DNA from: Haloferax sp046557615
GTDB lineage: Archaea; Halobacteriota; Halobacteria; Halobacteriales; Haloferacaceae
Reading direction: 5' to 3'
Assembly: GCF_046557615.1 (NCBI RefSeq)
Contig: NZ_JBKIII010000001.1
Location: forward strand, 930,001 to 994,000
Length of the DNA: 64,000 bases
Position 1 is the stretch's first letter. Every line of letters begins with the position of its first letter. Made by a program: the position numbers and the translations under genes. Below, piece after piece: positions 1 through 8,353 of the stretch. A model generated the notes under the pieces. That model was not told where the DNA came from and searched no databases. It saw nothing but the letters and a program-made list of their open reading frames with translations.

Positions 1-58
1 CTGCGATGAGCAGGCCAACGCCGAGTGTCGTCGCAGTCGGCGAGAGGAGGGAAGCCAT
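1..58 (-). CDS. Small membrane protein of the cytochrome bc cluster (5' end only)
   Basis: Only the first 19 codons lie in the window (MASLLSPTATTLGVGLLIA). They begin with an ATG on the minus strand 50 bases downstream of petD and read straight into a hydrophobic segment, so the product is probably a membrane protein. Haloarchaeal bc-complex loci usually carry several small uncharacterised membrane proteins after petD, which fits this position and orientation. Function cannot be assigned from 19 residues. Confidence 0.55.
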   Translation of the reverse strand, partial: MASLLSPTATTLGVGLLIA

Positions 59-108
59 GGGCTACGATACAGAATCACCGAAGAAATACGTGTCGTCGGG
101 AAATCAAG

Positions 109-921
109 TCATGGTCGTTTCGGCGGACGAAGCCGGTAGTATCTCCTGTTGAGGTTGTACATGTATCCCTCACGCATCGTCTTGAGTACGGCATAAGAGA
201 TGAGCGCGCCGACGATTGGCAGGAGAAACGTCATATCGAACAGCAAGTTCGGGTCGAGTGGGACGAGGTTCTTGATGGCGAGGGTGCTGATAGTGAGCGC
301 GAAGATGACCCCACCGACCCCAATGGCCGCCCAGAACGGCTCTTCGACTGGGCGTCGAGCAGAACCCTTGTTGAGGAAGGGGACGAGTGCGATGAAGCCG
401 ACGACGACACCGTTGGCGAGTACACCGAACGTCCGGTCGGCCATCAGTTTATCCCCGCTGAGGATGGCGAGTCCGGGGTTCAACGGCTCCATTTTGAGGA
501 GTCCGAACGACCAGTAGAGATACCAGTCGGGCAGGATAATCGCGGGTGTCTCACTCGGATTCGCGGGCGGGCCGATGTGCGGCGGAAGCGTCGCCGAGAG
601 GAACAGAATCATACCGACGAAGAACGACGCAATCGAGAGATTGCGGACTGTCTCGTGGGGCCACGTCGGGAACGCGAGGACGTCGCGCTCGATGTAGTCC
701 GACGACTGGCGAACCGTCTGGTCTTCGTAGCGGGCACGCTCGAAGTACTCGTAGGTCAGTCGCGCGAGTCCCTGTCGCCGTGCTTTTCGCTCGTAGAACG
801 TTGGCGTCTCGTCGTCCGGGGGAACCGGTCCTGTCGGGTAGCCACCGTCTGCTTCTGTACCGGCGTCCACGTCAGTCTCACCACCATCTGTTCGAAGTGG
901 AAACTCACCGGGTGGGTGCAT
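109..921 (-). CDS. petD: Cytochrome bc complex subunit IV-like protein (C-terminal cytochrome b half)
   Basis: A 270-residue membrane protein carrying the C-terminal half of a split cytochrome b, part of a quinol-oxidising bc-type complex in the cytoplasmic membrane. About 90 hydrophilic N-terminal residues precede four predicted membrane helices (about 94-112, 166-184, 196-216 and 226-246). Residues 131-134 read PDWY, the haloarchaeal form of the PEWY quinol-site motif. The heme-carrying half (PetB) and the Rieske protein are not in the window and should lie elsewhere in this locus. A T/A-rich box A-like sequence about 26 bases before the start suggests a promoter directly in front of this gene. 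The assignment rests on PDWY plus topology. Confidence 0.85.
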   Translation of the reverse strand: MHPPGEFPLRTDGGETDVDAGTEADGGYPTGPVPPDDETPTFYERKARRQGLARLTYEYFERARYEDQTVRQSSDYIERDVLAFPTWPHETVRNLSIASFFVGMILFLSATLPPHIGPPANPSETPAIILPDWYLYWSFGLLKMEPLNPGLAILSGDKLMADRTFGVLANGVVVGFIALVPFLNKGSARRPVEEPFWAAIGVGGVIFALTISTLAIKNLVPLDPNLLFDMTFLLPIVGALISYAVLKTMREGYMYNLNRRYYRLRPPKRP

Positions 922-1107
922 ACGAGAACGTAGGTCCGAGTGAGTAAATAGTGTTTGTTAGATTACATATGACCTAATTTTGAACACTCACGGTACACAG
1001 GAGTTCTGGAAATACCAGTGAGGACTCTATAGAGTACCTATGCGAATGAGTTACTCACATCCGAATTCATCATCGGGCTTTTTTATTCGTCACTCGTAGG
1101 GCGGGCT
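922..1107. promoter_or_regulatory. Divergent promoter region between petD and pyk
   Basis: The 186-base spacer has a run of T followed by ATT at about 1079-1087, roughly 25 bases before the pyk ATG, so the pyk transcript is probably leaderless. On the other strand an A/T-rich element at about 941-950 sits at the matching distance from the petD start. No further gene is visible in the spacer. Confidence 0.5.
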
Positions 1108-2868
1108 ATGAGAAACGCGAAAATCGTCTGTACCCTCGGTCCGGCATCTTTTGACCGAGAGACGATTCGTGGCCTCGCCGACGCCGGGATGAGCGTCGCG
1201 CGAATGAACGCAAGCCACGGAACCGTCGAACACCGCTCGGAGGTCATCGACAGCATCCGCGCTGTCGACGATGCGACCGACGAACCGCTCGCGGCCATGC
1301 TCGACCTGCAAGGCCCGGAAGTCCGAACCGCCCCCATCGACGAAGATATCGTCCTCGAAACGGGCTCCGAAGTCCGATTCTACGAAGGCGACGAGGCGAC
1401 CCCTGAGGCAGTCGGTCTCTCCTATTCGATTTCGGCATGCGAACCCGACGACACGATTCTCCTCGATGACGGCCGAATCGAGGCAGTTGTCGAACGCGTC
1501 GACGATGGGTCGGTCTACGCGACCATCAAATCCGGCGGAGAACTCGGCGCTCGGAAAGGTGTGAACGTCCCCGGCGTCGACCTCGATATCGACCTCATCA
1601 CCGACTCGGATCACGAGAACCTCAAACTCGCCGCGGAGAAGAAAGTCGATTTCGTCGCCGCCTCGTTCATTCGCGACGCCGACGACGTGTACACCATCAG
1701 CGACACACTCGAAGAGTTTGGTGCCGATATCCCGATCATCGCCAAAATCGAGCGTGCTGGCGCTGTCGACAACCTCGACCAGATTATCGAGGCCGCCTAC
1801 GGCGTCATGGTCGCCCGCGGTGACCTCGGTGTCGAGTGCCCGCTCGAAGAAGTCCCGATTATTCAGAAGCGCACCATCCGCAAAGCGCAGGCCGCAGGCG
1901 TCCCCGTCATCACCGCCACGGAGATGCTCGATTCGATGGTTCACGCTCGCCGCCCAACTCGTGCGGAAGCCTCCGACGTTGCGAACGCCGTCCTCGACGG
2001 CACCGACGCCGTGATGCTCTCCGGCGAGACCGCAGTCGGCGACCACCCGGTCCGCGTCGTCCAGACGATGTCTCGAATCGTGAGCGAAGTCGAATCGAGT
2101 CCGGAGTACCTCGAAAGCCAAGAACAGCGCGTGCCGACGGCGGCCGACGACTCCCGCACCGAAGCACTCGCTCGCTCCGCTCGGTATCTCGCCCGCGACG
2201 TGAACGCCGCGGCAATCGTGGCCGTCACAGAATCCGGGTACACCGCCCACAAGACGGCGAAGTTCCGCCCCGGTGTCCCGGTCGTGGCGGTCACCCCGAG
2301 TGACCGGACCCGCCGCCAACTCGCTCTCTCGTGGGGCGTCTCCCCCGAATACTCCGATTACAGCACCAGCGTCGAAACCGTCATGGAAGATGCCGTGACC
2401 GCCGCCCTCGACGCCGGTGTCACCGAATCGGGAGACACCATCGTCGTCCTCTCCGGGATGATGACCGAGTTGGAGGGAACGAACACGACGAACATGCTCA
2501 AAGTCCACGTCGCGGCCGAAGACGTCGCCAACGGGCGCAAAGTAGTCGGCGGGCGCGTCGCCGGACCACTCTACCGCACCAGCGACGGTGACCTCTCTGA
2601 CGTTCCAGAGGGTGCAATCCTCTCGCTGTCGGCCAACTTCGATGGCGAGTTCGACGGCGACGCCGCGAAACTCGCTGGCATCATCGACGCCCGCCCCGGC
2701 ATGACCGGGTACCCGGCGCTCGTCGCGCGCGAACTCGATATCCCGATGATTTCCGGCGCGCCACTTCCCAGTACCGTCGCCAAAGGGTCGGTCGTCACGC
2801 TCCACGCCGAGCGCGGCATCGTCTACGAAGGCGACGTGATTAGTCACGAGACCGAAGACAGCAAATAG
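1108..2868 (+). CDS. pyk: Pyruvate kinase
   Basis: Converts phosphoenolpyruvate and ADP to pyruvate and ATP, the last glycolytic step, in the cytoplasm. The 586-residue protein starts with the typical KIVCTLGPAS strand. IIAKIERAG with the catalytic lysine is at about 211-219, the metal-binding MVARGDLGVE at 234-243 and the ITATEMLDSM helix at 268-277. It is about 100 residues longer than minimal pyruvate kinases because of a C-terminal domain like the PEP-synthase mobile domain found in Geobacillus-type enzymes. In that domain the phosphohistidine motif is missing: the equivalent stretch reads GMTGYPALVA. Recalled as HVO_0806 in H. volcanii. Confidence 0.97.
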   Translation: MRNAKIVCTLGPASFDRETIRGLADAGMSVARMNASHGTVEHRSEVIDSIRAVDDATDEPLAAMLDLQGPEVRTAPIDEDIVLETGSEVRFYEGDEATPEAVGLSYSISACEPDDTILLDDGRIEAVVERVDDGSVYATIKSGGELGARKGVNVPGVDLDIDLITDSDHENLKLAAEKKVDFVAASFIRDADDVYTISDTLEEFGADIPIIAKIERAGAVDNLDQIIEAAYGVMVARGDLGVECPLEEVPIIQKRTIRKAQAAGVPVITATEMLDSMVHARRPTRAEASDVANAVLDGTDAVMLSGETAVGDHPVRVVQTMSRIVSEVESSPEYLESQEQRVPTAADDSRTEALARSARYLARDVNAAAIVAVTESGYTAHKTAKFRPGVPVVAVTPSDRTRRQLALSWGVSPEYSDYSTSVETVMEDAVTAALDAGVTESGDTIVVLSGMMTELEGTNTTNMLKVHVAAEDVANGRKVVGGRVAGPLYRTSDGDLSDVPEGAILSLSANFDGEFDGDAAKLAGIIDARPGMTGYPALVARELDIPMISGAPLPSTVAKGSVVTLHAERGIVYEGDVISHETEDSK

Positions 2869-2912
2869 TCGGTCGGTAGCCCTTTTGACCCTCGGTCGCG
2901 TACTATTCTGTA

Positions 2913-3122
2913 ATGGTCCGCCCTTCTAATTCCGACTCGGCGACAGAGGACGAGTGGCGATTCGGCATCGACGAAGTTGGTCCCGACGCAGAACCGGCCG
3001 AACCAGTCGAAGCGCCAATCGAACCCGGCTCTCCCACCCCCGAGAACATCGCGTTCGTCTTGGTCGGTGTGTTACTCACCGTTGGCCTGTTGTTCGTCAC
3101 GATATTCCCGAACAGTATCTAA
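2913..3122 (+). CDS. Small single-helix membrane protein (haloarchaeal, unknown)
   Basis: A 69-residue protein with an acidic, proline-rich N-terminal half (residues 1-45) and one hydrophobic helix near the C-terminus (about 48-65), ending in FPNSI. The topology suggests a tail-anchored protein with a cytoplasmic acidic domain. It follows pyk by 44 bases. A CCCTTTTGAC element about 27 bases before the ATG suggests its own leaderless promoter. Similar short proteins are annotated as a haloarchaeal domain of unknown function (DUF7312 from memory). No function is proposed. Confidence 0.75.
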   Translation: MVRPSNSDSATEDEWRFGIDEVGPDAEPAEPVEAPIEPGSPTPENIAFVLVGVLLTVGLLFVTIFPNSI

Positions 3123-3329
3123 GTCCCGCTCTGGTTTCTACGGTCTTCTCAACCCCCCGTTATCTTGCCTCAGTACGGCTATCTAACGGTCTCTCAGTCC
3201 GGCTCTCGTTACACTGTACAACCGCTCGTGGGCGAGCGAAGATGCAATCCGAATTTCCATCTTGATAATTGGTCCTTTTGATTTATGTAACCCCGTCCGG
3301 AATCGCGCACACGGAAATTTGGATTGAAT

Positions 3330-5072
3330 ATGAGTTCTACACCCCGCGTCCCCACGCTGTTGGTCACTCTGACGGTGATTCTCGCCACCGTTTGGGTTCC
3401 AGCCCCGGCAGGTGCTGCCAACGCTCCATCGGCGTCATTCAGCCAGCAAGTCGTCACCGTCGAGCGCGGCGATGTCGTCGAAATCACGGTCTCACACTCG
3501 GAGTCCGGCACCCTCCACATCGGCGGCGACGACTACGGCTATCATCTGACGGTCGACCTCGTCGGGTCCGGTTCGACGACGGTGACCATGGACACCTACA
3601 ACTCGACCGGGTCGCCTTCGACGTACGTCTCTGGCGGTGGCAACAAGACCCTCCACACCGGCCTGCTCCGAGAGCCAATCGAACCATCCACGTACCTCAT
3701 GAACGTCACCATCGGCGGTGTCGAACGGGCGATTTCGCAACTCAAAGTGACACCTCGCCAGACTTCGGCCGCAACGACCTACGTCGCCCCCGAGAATATG
3801 GCCGACGAAGACGAGGTGACGCTCGAAGACGTCCGAAGCATCCCAACGAAGCGAACGACCGTCGCCCGCGGCGACCTTGCGGTCATCCGCCTCGACGAAC
3901 ACGGTCTCGAATCGGCATTGAGCGCCGAGAACGTCACCGGCGATGCCGCCTCGAACGGCATCGAAGTCTCGATGACGCAACTCGAAGAGAAGATGAACGA
4001 GGACGAACAGACGTTCCTCGCCACTTCCGAGAACGGAACGTGGGTCGTCCCTGACTTCGAAAACGACGTGGTGTACGTCGTCTGGGATACCAGCGAACTC
4101 CCGTTCGAAGGCGAGAGCGAGGCGTACGAAGCGAAAGTGCGACTCCGCGGCGACGAAAACGACCTCGTGGACGACGACACCGTTATCGCACGCTCGAAAG
4201 TCACGGTCGTTCAGCCAACCGTCGATATCGACGTGGACAACGAGACGATTTACCCGTGGGAGCCACTGACGACGAACGTCACGGGCGAGACGACGCTGGC
4301 ACCGGGGACGCAACTCGAAATCCGCGCTCGCGCACCCGGCCAGCCATTCTTGAAACTCATCCCGGTCACGGTCACCGAAAACGGGACCTTCGCCAAGTCA
4401 GTCGAGTTCGACGAAGAGGACCGCGGCCTCGTCTTCCCGCTGTGGGTTCGGCAGTACCGCGATTCGACCGAACACACCATGCGACTCTACGACTCCACTG
4501 CGAATTTGAAATTCGTCGACCAAGAGACGAACGGGTCATACGCGACGCTCGACCAAGTGAACGTCTCGGTGGGAGGATTCGTCCGCATCGAAACGGCCGA
4601 CGAAGAACTGCTCGGAACGAGCGACTACCTCGAACCCGGCAGTCACGAGAACGTCGTCGTCACGTTTGACCGGCGACTCCTGACCAGTAACGAAGCCCTC
4701 GCCGTCGTTTACATGGACAAAGAGCGCGACCAGAACTTCTCGATGGCCGACGACCCGCCGTACCGAACCAACGGCACGATTGACCTGGATTCGACCAACG
4801 GCAGTATCGTTGCGGACGACGCGTTGCTCGAACTCTCACCGGATGCGACGACGCCGACGCCAACACCGACGCCGACGGCGACACCGGCGAACGAAACGAA
4901 CACGACCGAGACGACGATGCCCACGACGGCGACCGAGACACCGTACCCGGTACAGTCTCGAACGCCACTCGACCCGGCGAAAGAAGGGACGAACGCGGGA
5001 ATTCCGTTCTCGCCCGCGCTCGTGGTTATCGCACTGCTCAGTCTCGGCTTCATCGCACGGCGGAAACCATGA
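3330..5072 (+). CDS. Secreted, cell-surface-anchored S-layer-like glycoprotein
   Basis: A 580-residue exported protein. Residues 1-28 form a signal peptide ending AGAAN. The body is acidic and beta-rich, resembling repeated modules of haloarchaeal surface glycoproteins, and has about fifteen N-x-S/T sequons. A Thr/Pro linker (TPTPTPTAT and following) leads to a C-terminal hydrophobic helix ending ARRKP. This tripartite tail looks like an archaeosortase (PGF-CTERM) anchor, but the usual PGF is replaced by GIPFSP. The ATG at 3330 is preferred over an in-frame TTG six bases upstream because it begins directly before the signal peptide. The N-glycosylation gene aglD lies 6.4 kb away. Role inferred: surface layer or envelope protein. 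Confidence 0.75.
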   Translation: MSSTPRVPTLLVTLTVILATVWVPAPAGAANAPSASFSQQVVTVERGDVVEITVSHSESGTLHIGGDDYGYHLTVDLVGSGSTTVTMDTYNSTGSPSTYVSGGGNKTLHTGLLREPIEPSTYLMNVTIGGVERAISQLKVTPRQTSAATTYVAPENMADEDEVTLEDVRSIPTKRTTVARGDLAVIRLDEHGLESALSAENVTGDAASNGIEVSMTQLEEKMNEDEQTFLATSENGTWVVPDFENDVVYVVWDTSELPFEGESEAYEAKVRLRGDENDLVDDDTVIARSKVTVVQPTVDIDVDNETIYPWEPLTTNVTGETTLAPGTQLEIRARAPGQPFLKLIPVTVTENGTFAKSVEFDEEDRGLVFPLWVRQYRDSTEHTMRLYDSTANLKFVDQETNGSYATLDQVNVSVGGFVRIETADEELLGTSDYLEPGSHENVVVTFDRRLLTSNEALAVVYMDKERDQNFSMADDPPYRTNGTIDLDSTNGSIVADDALLELSPDATTPTPTPTPTATPANETNTTETTMPTTATETPYPVQSRTPLDPAKEGTNAGIPFSPALVVIALLSLGFIARRKP

Positions 5073-5184
5073 GTGGAGTCGAACGCAGCGGTAGGTTTAA
5101 TCGCCATCCGGAACGTCGAACTGACAACACTTCGCACAACATGACGGAACCCAACGGGCGCGATAGGCACGCAAGAGGGGCTCG

Positions 5185-6282
5185 ATGACGAGACTGGTCG
5201 AACTTAGTTCGTCGAACTTCGTCAGATTCCTCTCGGACCTATGGACACAACGGAACTGGCAGACGAACGTCCAGCCACGAGGAGAAGGTCGGTATCTCGT
5301 TCAGGGTCGCCGCGCCGATGGCACCAAGGGAATGCTCTTGGCGCTCTCTGACGGCGAGCAGACCATCGAAAAAGACCACGTCCGAGGCTTCGTCGCGCAC
5401 GCGAAGAAGCGTTCGATAGATGTCATCGTCGTCGCCACACAAGGTGAGTTCAGCGACGAGGTTCGCGGGTTTGCGACGAATCACGACGTGAAACTCCTCG
5501 ACCTCGACAGCCTCGGCGAGACGGTCGAAGAAGAGGGACTCGAAGAACTCGTCAGAGAGTACACCGACGGCGATGTCTACGAAAAAGCAGAGGTCGAATT
5601 CGGCCTACCGTTCGACATTCCGGAGCCAATCGCAAGCGCGCTGGCATCGCTCCCTCTCGATTCGATTCGTCAGCGACTCGATGGCGTTTCGATTCCGAAG
5701 AAAGTACCCACCGTAGAGGAACTCAAATCCGGGTCGCCACCGAGCGTGCGCGTCGTGGTCGTCGCAGTTCTCTTGCTCGTTCTCGCACTCGGGTCTGTCG
5801 CGGCACTCGGACCGATGGTCGATGGTCTCGGTGGACCTGCTGGCCAATCTGGTGTTGCGGTCTCTGCACTCTCAGTTGCGCCGCAAGACCAAGCAGACGT
5901 GGTTGCGATGTGGAACACGCGAACGACACAATCGCTCGCTGTCGGGAACTCCACGTACGCCGCGCCTGACGGCCAACAGTTCGTCGTCGTCGCGCTCGAA
6001 GTGACACCGACAGGCTCGTCGCCAGTGTCGATTTCGCAATCCGCGCTCGCACTCGAATCCGACGGGGTTCGCTACGGGTACCAACCGCTGGCCGCATCGG
6101 GGGACTTGTTCCACGGCGGATTGTTCGCACCAAACGAGTCGAAAGTCGTCTGGACCGTGTACTCGGTCCCCGAGAACGTCAGCACCGGCACGATAGTCGT
6201 CGCCGAACCGATAGACGACGAAGTTGTGTTCGTCTACAACGAGTCCGTTTCGACCGAGCCAACCACCGTGACGAGTTCCTGA
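5185..6282 (+). CDS. Membrane-anchored Mrr/PD-(D/E)xK-fold protein with DUF4352-like external domain
   Basis: The 365-residue protein has three parts. Residues 1-125 resemble the Mrr-type restriction endonuclease fold (FVRFLSDLWTQRNWQT, then VIVVATQGEFSDEV). A strong membrane helix lies at about 188-210. The C-terminal 150 residues resemble DUF4352, an extracytoplasmic beta-sandwich. Where Mrr enzymes carry the catalytic QxK, this one reads LLALSDG, so nuclease activity is doubtful. The predicted orientation puts the Mrr-like domain in the cytoplasm. Neighbours on both sides are membrane or surface genes rather than a methylase, so it is probably not a restriction enzyme. Possibly an envelope sensor or scaffold; function unknown. 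Confidence 0.65.
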   Translation: MTRLVELSSSNFVRFLSDLWTQRNWQTNVQPRGEGRYLVQGRRADGTKGMLLALSDGEQTIEKDHVRGFVAHAKKRSIDVIVVATQGEFSDEVRGFATNHDVKLLDLDSLGETVEEEGLEELVREYTDGDVYEKAEVEFGLPFDIPEPIASALASLPLDSIRQRLDGVSIPKKVPTVEELKSGSPPSVRVVVVAVLLLVLALGSVAALGPMVDGLGGPAGQSGVAVSALSVAPQDQADVVAMWNTRTTQSLAVGNSTYAAPDGQQFVVVALEVTPTGSSPVSISQSALALESDGVRYGYQPLAASGDLFHGGLFAPNESKVVWTVYSVPENVSTGTIVVAEPIDDEVVFVYNESVSTEPTTVTSS

Positions 6283-6358
6283 ATTCGACCCATATTCTCA
6301 CAGCCGACGCCCGCCGTTCACCTCAACTCTTAATCACCAGACGTTCCTAGACTGAGCT

Positions 6359-6946
6359 ATGGTGCCGCTTCCGCTGCAACTCGACCTCTTCGGGCCCGAG
6401 ACACTGCCGCTTCTCTTGGTGCTCGCCGGGCTTGGTCTCTCTATCGCCGAGGCGATAGCCCCTGGTGCGCACTTCGTCGTCCTCGGTGTCGCCCTTCTCG
6501 CCGCAGGACTCGTCGGACTACTCATCGGGCCGTTCGCAACGCCGTTCGTTCTCGGGGTCTTGGTCTTCCTCTTCGGGACACTCGCACTCTACGGCTATCG
6601 AGAACTCGATTTCTACGGTGGCAAAGGCGAAGGCCAAACGAGCGATTCAGCCGCACTGAAAGGAAAAACCGGTCACGTCACCAAACGTGTCACGCCGACG
6701 AGCGGGCAAGTCAAACTCAACGAAGGCGGGTTCAACCCTTACTACGCTGCTCGCTCGGTACACGGTGAACTCCCTGAAGGGACCGAAGTCGTCGTCGTCG
6801 ACCCCGGCGGTGGCAACGTCATCACCGTCGAAGGGTTCAGTCCGGGTGAAGACGAAATCGACCGCGAACTTGCACGCGAGCGCGCACGAAACAACGTTGA
6901 TGACGACGAAGCCGAGCGGGAGCGAGAAGACGCAGAACGCGCCTGA
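6359..6946 (+). CDS. NfeD-family membrane protein
   Basis: A 195-residue protein with membrane helices in the first 85 residues (LLVLAGLGLSIAEAIAPGAHFVVLGVALL is the NfeD hallmark, with its IAEAIAPG turn). A beta-barrel OB-like domain follows (about 98-160: LKGKTGHVTKRVTPTSG, EVVVVDPGGGNVITVEG), then a charged tail rich in Glu and Arg. NfeD proteins partner SPFH/stomatin proteins in membrane-domain organisation, and an SPFH gene follows 73 bases downstream in the same direction. A CTCTTAATC element about 29 bases upstream of the ATG suggests a leaderless promoter. Confidence 0.9.
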   Translation: MVPLPLQLDLFGPETLPLLLVLAGLGLSIAEAIAPGAHFVVLGVALLAAGLVGLLIGPFATPFVLGVLVFLFGTLALYGYRELDFYGGKGEGQTSDSAALKGKTGHVTKRVTPTSGQVKLNEGGFNPYYAARSVHGELPEGTEVVVVDPGGGNVITVEGFSPGEDEIDRELARERARNNVDDDEAEREREDAERA

Positions 6947-7019
6947 AACACCCCAAATCGCCTGACGTGGTTTCATTCTTACACGAATACTTATCACACG
7001 GCCAACCTAAGTTGAGGAC

Positions 7020-8270
7020 ATGGACCTGATCGCCCTCCAAGCAGGACTTGGCATTGGTGGTGTCGTCGCGGGGATTCTCGTCCTCGGGCTCGCCATCGTG
7101 ACAGTCTATCAGATGGTCGAAATCGTCGATGCGTACGAGAAGAAGGCCCTCACGGTCTTCGGTGAGTACCGACGATTACTCGAACCGGGTATCAACTTCA
7201 TCCCCCCGTTCGTCTCTCGGACGTACGCCTTCGACATGCGTACCCAGACGCTCGACGTGCCACGGCAAGAGGCAATCACCCGCGACAACTCGCCGGTGAC
7301 CGCCGACGCCGTCGTCTACATCAAAGTCATGGACGCGAAGAAGGCGTTCCTCGAAGTCGATGACTACAAGCGCGCCGTCTCGAACCTCGCCCAGACGACG
7401 CTCCGTGCAGTTCTCGGCGACATGGAACTCGACGACACGCTGAACAAGCGCCAAGAAATCAACGCGCGCATCCGCATGGAACTCGACGAACCGACCGACG
7501 AGTGGGGTGTCCGCGTCGAATCCGTCGAAGTCCGCGAAGTCAACCCCAGTGCCGACGTCCAGCAGGCGATGGAGCAGCAGACCTCCGCCGAACGTCGCCG
7601 CCGTGCGATGATTCTCGAAGCACAGGGTGAACGCCGCTCCGCCGTCGAGAAGGCAGAGGGTGAAAAGCAGTCGAACATCATCCGCGCACAGGGTGAAAAG
7701 CAATCCCAGATTCTCGAAGCACAGGGTGATGCAATCTCGACCGTCCTTCGTGCGAAATCCGCCGAATCGATGGGCGAGCGCGCCATCATCGACAAAGGCA
7801 TGGAGACGCTCGAACGCATCGGACAGGGCGAGTCCACGACGTTCGTCCTCCCGCAAGAACTCACCTCGCTCCTCGGGCGCTACGGCAAGCAACTCACCGG
7901 CTCTGACGTGCAGGACATGGAGGGGCTCTCCAGTATGTCCTTCGACGAGGAGACCCGCGAACTAATCGGCCTCGACGACATCGAAGAAATCCTCGGCCAA
8001 ATCGACGAAGCCGCCGAGATGAACGTCGAACAGCTCGAACAGGAGGCTCAAGCCATCAAATCGGGCGCGGAAGTTGAGGGCATCAAATCCGCGAGCGACG
8101 TGATTGCAGAGGCCAACGACGACGATACGATGAAATCAGCCGACGAAGTCGTCGAGGAGGAGTCTGCTGCTGACGCGTCCGAATCGGAAACCGAGACTGC
8201 GACCAAAAACGGCGAGCAACCGGCCGACGACGACGACGAGCAGATGGAATTCGAGAAAGACCTCGAATAA
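7020..8270 (+). CDS. SPFH/stomatin/prohibitin-family membrane protein
   Basis: A 416-residue protein with one N-terminal membrane helix (about 9-30), a band 7/SPFH domain (about 35-190) with the typical TLDVPRQEAITRDN segment, and a coiled coil with repeated AQGE units (about 198-245). A long acidic C-terminal tail ends EFEKDLE. Such proteins oligomerise at the inner face of the membrane and scaffold proteases, channels or lipid domains. The NfeD partner is immediately upstream. A box A-like ACTTATC sits about 28 bases before the ATG, so it probably also has its own start of transcription. The acidic tail (about 345-416) is lineage-specific in appearance. Confidence 0.92.
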   Translation: MDLIALQAGLGIGGVVAGILVLGLAIVTVYQMVEIVDAYEKKALTVFGEYRRLLEPGINFIPPFVSRTYAFDMRTQTLDVPRQEAITRDNSPVTADAVVYIKVMDAKKAFLEVDDYKRAVSNLAQTTLRAVLGDMELDDTLNKRQEINARIRMELDEPTDEWGVRVESVEVREVNPSADVQQAMEQQTSAERRRRAMILEAQGERRSAVEKAEGEKQSNIIRAQGEKQSQILEAQGDAISTVLRAKSAESMGERAIIDKGMETLERIGQGESTTFVLPQELTSLLGRYGKQLTGSDVQDMEGLSSMSFDEETRELIGLDDIEEILGQIDEAAEMNVEQLEQEAQAIKSGAEVEGIKSASDVIAEANDDDTMKSADEVVEEESAADASESETETATKNGEQPADDDDEQMEFEKDLE

Positions 8271-8279
8271 GTCTCATTT

Positions 8280-8292
8280 CCTGACCGTCAGG
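8280..8292. promoter_or_regulatory. Palindrome CCTGACCGTCAGG upstream of a winged-helix regulator gene
   Basis: A perfect 13-base palindrome (six-base arms, one central base) lies between the SPFH gene and the winged-helix gene, about 35 bases upstream of the likely box A (GTTTTTCTT near 8320). The one-base centre makes an RNA hairpin unlikely, so a protein-binding site, possibly autoregulatory, is the better guess. The evidence is only symmetry and position. Confidence 0.3.
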
Positions 8293-8353
8293 GACATCCG
8301 GTGGTTGACATGACGAAGCGTTTTTCTTCTACGACCCTTGTTGTACTGTGTAG

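Noticed and set aside
1090..2847. A 585-residue open frame antisense to pyruvate kinase
   Set aside because: High-GC genes in haloarchaea routinely give long antisense open frames; the kinase motifs on the plus strand are unambiguous.
4840..4950. Repeated ACGCCGACGCC-type units as a possible DNA repeat
   Set aside because: They encode the Thr/Pro linker of the surface protein and are explained by coding.
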